A DNA stretch of 39,344 nt from Rhodovarius crocodyli (GTDB taxonomy: Bacteria > Pseudomonadota > Alphaproteobacteria > Acetobacterales > Acetobacteraceae): assembly GCA_945901085.1 (NCBI GenBank), contig CAMDJV010000030.1, forward strand, positions 1 to 39,344, in the 5' to 3' direction. Below, one piece after another: positions 7,320 to 13,280 of this stretch (the stretch's first letter is position 1; the number at the start of each line of letters is the position of its first letter). The notes beneath the pieces are model-generated. The model worked only from the letters and a program-made list of their open reading frames with translations, had not been told where the DNA came from and did not search any database. The position numbers and the translations under genes were made by a program.

Positions 7320-8294
7320 ATGTTCGTGCCGGAACGCTATGTGTCGCTTGGCGGCGCTCTTAAGTTTGTCGCCCGGAGGCGGGAGCCGGAAGCGGTGGCG
7401 ACACTAACGCCTGACGGCTTCGCATTTTTTGCCAGCTTGGACGCCGCCTTGCGCCCGCGCGTCGCGCCACCGGTTGCGCCTATCCGTTCGATCCATGCGG
7501 GTCCATCGCCCGGACTGGTGCGCGACCTCCGCCCTACCGATCCCGTGTCCGCCACCACCGCGGAACCATCGCCACAAGCCAAGGCGGAAATGGAGACGCA
7601 ATTGCGGCGGTGGATCGAGGCGTGGCAAAAGCTGGCTGTGGCGCGGGATAACGCGCGTGCCGATCTGCGGCACGCACTCATCTCCGGCACCGTGCGCGCG
7701 GCGGCAGTGCGGGAGGACGGAAACCTTGTCACCATGCAACCGCTCCGGTGGCGGGTGACTTTCGAACGCCCGCGGATCGCGGGCCTTGAGCCCTTCGCGG
7801 AGGCGGTGGCAGGCCGCACCGTGCCGTTAGTAGCCACGGCGGACGGGAAGCCTACCGCATGGGGCTGCGCTATCATTGCGCGGGCGGACTTGGCCCGATG
7901 GTGCGGCGGCCCGCCGGAGGCGGAGCCGTCCGAGCGTCCGGCAGATTGGCCCGGCCCTGCTCTTTCGCCTCAGTCAGTGCAGCCGATTGAGGCTGTCACC
8001 GCGCAAGCTTCCTTCCCGGTGGCCCCAGCGCTGGCTGAAATAGCGACGATTGCCGGGAGCTTTCCAGCCGTCGCCAAGCCTGGGCAAGCCTATAGTCGCG
8101 CAGCCCTTGGGGCGTGGTTCATGCTCCGCGTCAACACTTGGCCGAAGGACCGGGAAGCGCCAACCGAGCCCGAGTGCATCAAGGAGGCACGATCCTATTT
8201 CGCGGATTTGCCGGGTCGCGACGTAATCCGCCTAATTCGCCAACAGAAAACGCCCGATAGCTGGCGGAAACGCGGCCCTAGGCGACAGAGGTAA
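7320..8294 (+). CDS. Hypothetical protein of the integrated element
   Basis: The 324-residue product is not recognised. The start is well supported by GGAGG at 7306-7310. The N-terminal 45 residues look folded (MFVPERYVSLGGALKF). They are followed by a Pro/Ser-rich linker, a helical segment near residues 90-125 (ETQLRRWIEAWQKLAVARDNARADLRHAL) and a beta-rich block (RWRVTFERPRIAG). A second Pro-rich linker precedes a basic C-terminal domain ending KRGPRRQR. It is the first plus-strand gene after the presumed control region, so it may be regulatory or part of the replication module. That is only positional inference. Confidence 0.7.
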   Translation: MFVPERYVSLGGALKFVARRREPEAVATLTPDGFAFFASLDAALRPRVAPPVAPIRSIHAGPSPGLVRDLRPTDPVSATTAEPSPQAKAEMETQLRRWIEAWQKLAVARDNARADLRHALISGTVRAAAVREDGNLVTMQPLRWRVTFERPRIAGLEPFAEAVAGRTVPLVATADGKPTAWGCAIIARADLARWCGGPPEAEPSERPADWPGPALSPQSVQPIEAVTAQASFPVAPALAEIATIAGSFPAVAKPGQAYSRAALGAWFMLRVNTWPKDREAPTEPECIKEARSYFADLPGRDVIRLIRQQKTPDSWRKRGPRRQR

Positions 8295-8461
8295 ATCTCG
8301 GAGCCGAGAAATTCCCGCGAATTTTGCCCGCGAAATCTCACTCCGGCACCCCTTGGCGCACCGCAGAGCATTCCGCTCCGCTTAGCGTCATGAGGTGAAA
8401 CTTGGTTTCCCAAAAAACTCCACCACGCCGGAAGAGGCGCCCGGATGAGCGGCCCGCGCCG

Positions 8462-8629
8462 ATGCGCGACGCAATTTCCTTCACGCTGCCCGATGCCGCG
8501 CGCTTGAGCGGCCTTAGTGTTGCCACGCTGCGGCGCCGTGCCGCGGATGGTGCGCTCCGGCTGTTCCGATGTGGTGGGCGCACGCTGGCCGATGGCGCAT
8601 CGCTGCGCCGGATGCTGGGCGCCGAATGA
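8462..8629 (+). CDS. Small HTH protein, AlpA/excisionase-like
   Basis: This 55-residue protein has a MerR/AlpA-type winged helix-turn-helix. FTLPDAARLSGLSVATLRRRAADGALRLFR is the recognition unit, and a short wing and ASLRRML helix follow. In P4-like elements such proteins act as excisionase or as activators of the integrase. An in-frame TTG at 8402 would add a basic 20-residue extension (PPRRKRRPDER). ATG 8462 is chosen because the domain begins there, though neither start has a strong ribosome-binding site. Confidence 0.65.
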   Translation: MRDAISFTLPDAARLSGLSVATLRRRAADGALRLFRCGGRTLADGASLRRMLGAE

Positions 8630-8760
8630 AAACCGCCGGGCGCAGCGTGTGCGGCCCGGCGGCGGTGCAGAACAAAAGCGGCTTCTCGACACCCGCAAAG
8701 TACTGCGCTCGCGCGGCTGATGCCAGCACTATCCGCCCGGTTCCGAAAAGGAATCGACCG

Positions 8761-8904
8761 ATGACAGAAACTCTTGCCCTTCTGAGTGAAGCTGCCGAGG
8801 CCCGCCGCCGTGGCGACCTAGCCGCCGCACTTGCCGCCGAACTCGCCGCCGTTTTGCTGGTTCGCGCCCTGACCGCCGCCGCCCGGCCGGAGGTGCGGCA
8901 ATGA
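8761..8904 (+). CDS. Small Ala/Leu-rich helical protein
   Basis: This 47-residue frame has a good ribosome-binding site (AAGGAA about ten bases upstream). Its stop overlaps the next start as ATGA at 8901, so it is translationally coupled to the zinc-finger gene. The sequence is almost entirely helical (EAAEARRRGDLAAALAAELAAVLLVRAL). No family is recognised. It may serve as a short leader that couples translation. Confidence 0.5.
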   Translation: MTETLALLSEAAEARRRGDLAAALAAELAAVLLVRALTAAARPEVRQ

Positions 8905-9239
8905 CGGCGCGTCCCATCGCGCGTCATAGCCCCGAGCCGCGCCTTGACATTGCCGAGGTGGCCCGCGCCGCACTCCCGCATCTGCCGGAACTGTGCCGGC
9001 GGTGGTTGCCGGGCGGAAAGCAGCGGGGCCACGAATGGATTTGCGGCAGCTTGGCCGGCGAGGCTGGCGAATCCTGCAAGGTGAACCTTCGCACTGGGCG
9101 ATGGGCGGACTTCGCCGCGTGCGCGAAGGGTGGCGATGCGGTGAGCCTCGCCGCCGCTGTGCATCGGCTCTCGCAAATCGACGCCGCGCGCCGCCTGGCG
9201 GAGATGCTCGGCATGGGGGGCGCGCAAGATGAACGCTGA
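8901..9239 (+). CDS. CHC2-like primase zinc-finger protein
   Basis: This 112-residue protein resembles the zinc-binding module of DnaG-type primases. Cys32, Cys48, Cys59 and Cys74 (with His44) are candidate metal ligands. The GGDAVSLAAAVHRLSQIDAARRLAEMLG stretch matches the helix that follows the zinc ribbon in CHC2 domains. It overlaps the downstream helicase gene by 11 bases. The TOPRIM domain lies in that next protein, so primase-like functions appear split over two genes. The role in replication of the excised element is inferred from domains and context. Confidence 0.7.
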   Translation: MTARPIARHSPEPRLDIAEVARAALPHLPELCRRWLPGGKQRGHEWICGSLAGEAGESCKVNLRTGRWADFAACAKGGDAVSLAAAVHRLSQIDAARRLAEMLGMGGAQDER

Positions 9240-11676
9240 TCCCTTCGCGTTGCTTGGCGCGACGCCTGATAAGGCGCCACCGGGCAAGCCGGCCGCTGAT
9301 GGTGGTGCGATCTTCCCGGCGCCGCTGCCATTGCCCGAAGGAATCCGGCACCGGCTGCATGGCGAACCGTCGCAAGTCTGGCGCTACCTGGATGCGGCTG
9401 GTTCCTTGTCGTTCGCGGTCTGCCGCTTCGACACTGGGCCGGGCAAGAAGGAGGTGGTGCCCTATGTGTGCGGCCCGCAGGGCTGGCACTGGAAGGCGCC
9501 AGCGGCGCCGCGCCCGCTGTATGGACTGGCGAGCCTCGCCGCCCGGCCGGAGGCGGCTGTGATCTTGTGCGAGGGCGAGAAGGCCACCGATGCCGCGGCG
9601 GTCCTGTTCCCCGAGTATGTAGCCGCGACCTGGCCGAGTGGCGCCAAGGCGGTGGCAAAGGCGGATTGGCGCCCGCTGGCAGGCCGCCACGTCATCATCT
9701 GGCCCGACCATGACGCGCCGGGGCTAGAAGCTGCCGAAGCGCTCCGTAAGGCGCTGGCAGGGGCCGGAGCGGCTTCTGTGGCGGTGGTGGCAATCCCTAC
9801 CGACTGGCCGGAGGCGTGGGATTTGGCGGACGCGCTGCCGCCCTATGTGACGGCGGAGACGTTACGCCAAATGGTGGCCGATTCTGCGGCGCAAGCGGTG
9901 CCGCCGCAAGCCGAGAATGCGCCGAATATGCCGCGCCCGTTCTACATGCGTGCCAGCGGTGTGTGGTGGCAGGCGGAGGCCACGGAAGGCGGGCGCGATG
10001 CGGTGGCTCCGGTGCATGTGTGCGGCCCGCTCAGGGTGATGGCTGCGACCAATAACGGCGCCGGGCAGGCCTGGGGCGCGCTGCTGGAATGGGAGGATGC
10101 GGACGGGCGAAAGCACCAATGGGCCATGCCGCGCGCTATGCTGGCCGGCGATGGGCAGGAAGTGCGATCCCAACTTCTCGACTGCGGGCTGTTCCTGGGT
10201 TCTGGGCGCAAGGCACGCGAGAAGCTGGCCGAGTATCTGACGCGCGCCAATCCGCCCGACCGGGTGCGGGTGGTGTCTCGCATCGGGTGGCACGGCGCCG
10301 AAGGCCGGCGAGTGTTTGTCCTGCCTGATGGCTTCATGGGGCGCCTGGCCGGTGAGCGGGTGATGTTGCAAACCGAGAGGCCCGAGGCGCTGCCGCCGCT
10401 GCAACAATCTGGCACGCTAGCTGAGTGGCAAAGCGATTTGGCGGCGCTGGCGGTGGGGAATTCTCGCCTGGGCTTCGCGCTGTCGGTGGCTTTCGCGGCG
10501 CCGCTGGCGGCGTTGATTGGGGCGGAGGGTGGCGGCTTTCATCTCCGCGGGCCGTCGAGCGTGGGAAAATCCACTGCGCTTCATGCCGCTGGCAGCGTGT
10601 GGGGTGGTGGTGGGTTGCGCGGATGGTGCCGAAGCTGGCGAACCACCGACAACTCCCTGGAAGCGGTGGCTGCGGCCCATTGCGACTTGTTGCTGTGTCT
10701 CGATGAAATGGGCGAGGCGACCGCGGAGGCGGTGTCGAGTGCTGCCTACATGTTGGCGAACGGTGCCGGGAAAGGCCGCGCCGGGCGGGATGGCAGCGCC
10801 CGCCGAGTGGCGGAGTGGCGGACGCTGTTTCTCTCGACGGGTGAGGAAGGCATTGCCGACCGGATGGCGGAAGCGCGCGGGGGTGCCAAGAGGACGCGAG
10901 CCGGGCAGGAAGTGCGGGTACTGGATATTCCGGCCGAGGCCGGGCCGCATGGCCTGTTTGAGACGCTGCACAACTATGCCGGGGCGGGTGCCATGGCGGA
11001 TGGGCTTAAGGAGGTGGCGGCGCGCTGCTACGGCACGGCGGGCCGGATTTGGCTGCAAGCCCTTGCGGATGATCCCGAGGGTATGGCGCGGGATGCGCGG
11101 GAGGTGGTGGCCGCTTTTCTGGCCGCTCATGTGCCCAAGGATGCGGCCGGGCAAGTGCGGCGGGCGGCGGGGCGCTTTGCCTTGGCGGCGGCGGCGGGTG
11201 AACTGGCTGCTGCAAGTGGATTGCTCCCATGGCCGCCCGGCGAGGCGGAGAAAGCAGCGGCAACTTGCTTCGCGGCATGGCGTGGCGCCCGGCAAGGCGG
11301 GATTGGCGCGGCCGAGGATGCGGCGGCGGTGGCGGCGGTGAGGGGCTTTATCGGTGCCCATGCCGAAAGCCGCTTCCAAACTCTCGGCAAGGAAGGCGAT
11401 GCCGAGGTGCCCGAGGCGCGGCTTGTTGTGAATCGGGCCGGCTGGCGCAAGCGAGATGGCGAAGGATGGCAATTCCTGATCCTGCCCGATACCTGGAAGT
11501 CTGAGGTGGTGACCGGCATGGACCCGCAGGCGGCGGCCGATGCGCTCAAGCGGGCGGGCTTTTTGATTCCCCAGGGCCATGACCGGTTGCAGCGTGCCGA
11601 GCGTGTTGGGCATTCAAAGCCGGTGCGGGTCTATGTGATCCGGGACACTATCTTGTCGGGCGAGGCGGTAAAGTGA
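9229..11676 (+). CDS. TOPRIM-DUF927 replicative helicase/primase-like protein
   Basis: This 815-residue protein is the largest of the element. A TOPRIM-like segment lies near residues 108-190 (VILCEGEKATDAAA with Glu115; IIWPDHDAPG with Asp160/Asp162). A DUF927 helicase domain follows at about 235-575. It has Walker A GPSSVGKST at 441-449, a Walker B-like LLLCLDEMGE at 487-496 and the conserved RTLFLSTGE strand near 531-539. DUF927 proteins are superfamily ATPases found in plasmid, phage and island replication modules. The ATG at 9229 lies inside the end of the upstream zinc-finger gene. The last bases overlap the GTG of the next gene. It probably drives autonomous replication of the excised circle. 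Confidence 0.88.
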   Translation: MNADPFALLGATPDKAPPGKPAADGGAIFPAPLPLPEGIRHRLHGEPSQVWRYLDAAGSLSFAVCRFDTGPGKKEVVPYVCGPQGWHWKAPAAPRPLYGLASLAARPEAAVILCEGEKATDAAAVLFPEYVAATWPSGAKAVAKADWRPLAGRHVIIWPDHDAPGLEAAEALRKALAGAGAASVAVVAIPTDWPEAWDLADALPPYVTAETLRQMVADSAAQAVPPQAENAPNMPRPFYMRASGVWWQAEATEGGRDAVAPVHVCGPLRVMAATNNGAGQAWGALLEWEDADGRKHQWAMPRAMLAGDGQEVRSQLLDCGLFLGSGRKAREKLAEYLTRANPPDRVRVVSRIGWHGAEGRRVFVLPDGFMGRLAGERVMLQTERPEALPPLQQSGTLAEWQSDLAALAVGNSRLGFALSVAFAAPLAALIGAEGGGFHLRGPSSVGKSTALHAAGSVWGGGGLRGWCRSWRTTDNSLEAVAAAHCDLLLCLDEMGEATAEAVSSAAYMLANGAGKGRAGRDGSARRVAEWRTLFLSTGEEGIADRMAEARGGAKRTRAGQEVRVLDIPAEAGPHGLFETLHNYAGAGAMADGLKEVAARCYGTAGRIWLQALADDPEGMARDAREVVAAFLAAHVPKDAAGQVRRAAGRFALAAAAGELAAASGLLPWPPGEAEKAAATCFAAWRGARQGGIGAAEDAAAVAAVRGFIGAHAESRFQTLGKEGDAEVPEARLVVNRAGWRKRDGEGWQFLILPDTWKSEVVTGMDPQAAADALKRAGFLIPQGHDRLQRAERVGHSKPVRVYVIRDTILSGEAVK

Positions 11677-12023
11677 GCGGCGCTAAGGCCGACCGGCTGG
11701 CCGGGTGGCGTGCCGCCCGCGCCGCCCTGAGCGTTGCCACCGTTGCCACTACCTTTTCGGGGGTGGCAACGCGGCCGGAGGCGCAGAAATCCGCCGTTGT
11801 TACCACCGTTGCCACCGTTGCCAGTGGATATGTGCAATCTGGCAATGTGGCCGCAGATTTCGAAAACTTGGCCACCACCGATGATCTGAAATACCTCGCC
11901 GCGCTGGCCGGCCGGCGGTGGAAGGCAATTCGGGAGGGGCGAGCGGTTTGGACGAGGCCGGATGTGCTGGCCGCTATGCGTGGTCGTGGGATTGATCCTG
12001 GGGAAGACGAGGTGCAGTCATGA
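11673..12023 (+). CDS. Hypothetical protein with VAT-repeat encoded by 9-bp repeats
   Basis: The 116-residue product is not recognised. It starts at GTG 11673, overlapping the helicase stop, and its own stop overlaps the next ATG. Residues 20-52 contain repeated Val-Ala-Thr units (SVATVATT, VVTTVATVASG) that arise from GTTGCCACC nonamer repeats in the DNA. The C-terminal half (DDLKYLAALAGRRWKAIREGRAVWTRPDVLAAMRGRGIDP) looks like a normal helical domain. The odd N-terminal part suggests that the DNA repeats, not the peptide, are what is conserved. Confidence 0.6.
   Translation: MSGAKADRLAGWRAARAALSVATVATTFSGVATRPEAQKSAVVTTVATVASGYVQSGNVAADFENLATTDDLKYLAALAGRRWKAIREGRAVWTRPDVLAAMRGRGIDPGEDEVQS
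11733..11822. repeat. GTTGCC/GGCAAC 9-bp-period repeats inside coding sequence
   Basis: GTTGCC occurs at 11733, 11742, 11808 and 11817, and inverted GGCAAC at 11765. The paired copies are nine bases apart, the same spacing as the non-coding cluster at 7062-7085. They translate as VAT repeats. Confidence 0.65.
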
Positions 12024-12412
12024 ACCAGCTTTCTCGGATTGGCGGGCGCGTCGCCAAGCTTTTGCCCTTATTGGCAAGCAACCGGCCGGGCGAGGTGGCC
12101 GCCGCTGCCGCTGCTATCACGCGGACGCTAAACGATGCGGGCCTGGATTGGCACACGCTGGCCGCGGTGGTTGAGGCGGAAGCCAAGCGGCAGGCGGCGC
12201 CGGTATTCAGCTTTGCGAGCCTGCCGCCCCGGACGGCACGAAAGCAAATCGCATTGTTAGCGCGGTGGCCGGAACTGACGGCGGCGCAGCGCGCACGAAT
12301 GGAACCCATGCGGGAATGGCTTCATCGAAAACTGCCGACTGAGCGACTGCCGAGCGAATGCATCGCGTTCCTAGATGACTTGTGGCGCCGGGCCTTCGGC
12401 GGTGGCGCGTAA
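12020..12412 (+). CDS. Hypothetical protein of the integrated element
   Basis: This 130-residue protein is translationally coupled to the upstream gene (ATGA at 12020). The N-terminal half (RIGGRVAKLLPLLASNRPGEVAAAAAAITRTLNDAGLDWHTLA) reads as a helical domain of the sort found next to mobile-element replication genes. The C-terminal half has ARMEPMREWLHRKLPTERLPSECIAFLDDLWRRAF. No motif gives a function. Strong coupling to the helicase operon suggests a replication or regulation role. Confidence 0.65.
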   Translation: MNQLSRIGGRVAKLLPLLASNRPGEVAAAAAAITRTLNDAGLDWHTLAAVVEAEAKRQAAPVFSFASLPPRTARKQIALLARWPELTAAQRARMEPMREWLHRKLPTERLPSECIAFLDDLWRRAFGGGA

Positions 12413-12438
12413 CGCTAAACTGAAAGAAAACGGCAAAC

Positions 12439-12723
12439 ATGACGGAAATGCATTCACCTATGACGGTGGCAAAACGAGCGGCCGAACGGCGCGCATTAAA
12501 TCGGGAGCGGGCGCGGGCCTATCGCAGCCGGCAGCGGCGGGGCGTGGTGTGGGCCTGGATTGAGATTGAACCGCGCGCCTTAGCTGGCCTTGAGCGGCTG
12601 GCGTTGCTGCCGGCGGGTGAGCGCAGCCTTGACGCAATCTCTGAAGCCGTGGCGCGTTTTGTTCATGCGGCGGCACCGCTGGCCGCTGTGGGGGATGCTC
12701 TGTGGCCGGAGGCCCCCGAATGA
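12439..12723 (+). CDS. Small basic hypothetical protein
   Basis: This 94-residue protein has an Arg-rich N-terminal helix (AKRAAERRALNRERARAYRSRQRRG) and a compact second half (IEIEPRALAGLERLALLPAGERSLDAISEAVARFV). The second half resembles a small ribbon-helix or RHH-like DNA-binding arrangement, though the family is not recognised. It begins 26 bases after the previous stop with a weak A-rich ribosome-binding site, and overlaps the next frame as ATGA at 12720. Confidence 0.55.
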   Translation: MTEMHSPMTVAKRAAERRALNRERARAYRSRQRRGVVWAWIEIEPRALAGLERLALLPAGERSLDAISEAVARFVHAAAPLAAVGDALWPEAPE

Positions 12724-12998
12724 GCGGGCGCAATGTGCCGAACGGGTGGGCTGCATTCCGTGCGCTGCGCCAGACACCCGCTCGGCACCGGCCGAAGCGG
12801 CACGGGAATTGGCAACATGGCGGGCGGAGCCGCTTCGGAATTGATGAGGGGCGCAAGCTTCGACTGATGCTCCGCCTTATCGCCGCACCGGGCGCTGGCC
12901 TGGGTTTGGTAGCGCCGAGTTTTTTGGAATGGCTTGCACCACCGCGACCGGTGGGATGGGGAGGATTTCGTAACCGGCGTTCTGACCCGGTGGAATAG
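12720..12998 (+). CDS. Possible last gene of the element operon, hypothetical
   Basis: This 92-residue frame is supported mainly by its ATGA overlap with the upstream gene. The product is basic (RQTPARHRPKRHGNWQHGGRSRFGIDEGRKLRLMLRLIAAP) with a hydrophobic middle and a Pro/Arg-rich end. No family is recognised. It could be a real short protein or read-through sequence. Confidence 0.4.
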   Translation: MSGRNVPNGWAAFRALRQTPARHRPKRHGNWQHGGRSRFGIDEGRKLRLMLRLIAAPGAGLGLVAPSFLEWLAPPRPVGWGGFRNRRSDPVE

Positions 12999-13033
12999 GC
13001 GCGAGGCGAAAACCGGCCCAACTCTTTGCCGAC

Positions 13034-13058
13034 TGTGGGGTATATTGTGGGGGACGGA
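13034..13058 (+). repeat. End-associated 25-bp repeat, right copy
   Basis: It matches 5087-5111 in 23 of 25 positions in the same orientation (TGTGGGG, then ATATTGTGGGGGA). It lies 52 bases inside the right att copy. A matching pair near both ends fits binding sites for the integrase or its directionality factor. Confidence 0.7.
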
Positions 13059-13109
13059 TAGCCGCGCCGAACACAAATCAAACAAAAACAGCGCAATAAA
13101 AACCGAAAT

Positions 13110-13124
13110 TGGTGACCCCTGCGG
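13110..13124. repeat. Attachment-site copy within tRNA-Glu
   Basis: TGGTGACCCCTGCGG is the 3' end of tRNA-Glu, acceptor strand and CCA included. It is identical to 4938-4952 and defines the right boundary of the element. Confidence 0.85.
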
Positions 13125-13184
13125 GAATCGAACCCGCCTTTGCAACGTGAGAGGCTGCCGTCCTAACCGATAGACGAAGGGGCC
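13110..13184 (-). tRNA. tRNA-Glu (CTC)
   Basis: A 75-base cloverleaf with encoded CCA. Acceptor GGCCCCT pairs with AGGGGTC (one G-U). The anticodon stem GCAGC/GTTGC closes a CTCTCAC loop, giving anticodon CTC. The T arm contains GGGTTCGATTCCC. Its 3' end is the integration target of the adjacent element and is restored intact. Confidence 0.95.
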
Positions 13185-13280
13185 AGAGGGGGCGCTGTTA
13201 CGCCCCCCTTGCCCGCCTGTCCAGCCTCTCGCCACCGCGCCCCGGTCATGGCTAGACTGACCCAGCCAGGGAGAGCACCC

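Larger units (their letters stand above)
4938..13124. mobile_element. 8.2-kb integrative element in tRNA-Glu(CTC)
   Basis: The element is bounded by exact copies of TGGTGACCCCTGCGG at 4938-4952 and 13110-13124. The right copy is the 3' end of an intact tRNA-Glu gene, including its CCA. The content is a P4-type tyrosine integrase, a membrane protein, an AlpA-like HTH protein, a CHC2-like zinc-finger protein, a TOPRIM-DUF927 helicase and several small unrecognised genes. Most genes after 8761 overlap or nearly touch. No relaxase, conjugation, terminase, capsid or tail gene is visible. It is best described as a compact satellite-like or mobilisable genomic island. The integrase sits at the end away from the intact tRNA. 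A related 25-bp sequence lies near each end. Confidence 0.85.

Noticed and set aside
7078-7407. A 109-residue plus-strand frame across the GGCAAC cluster
   Set aside because: It starts inside the repeats, has no ribosome-binding site, runs through the structured leader and overlaps the well-supported gene at 7320.
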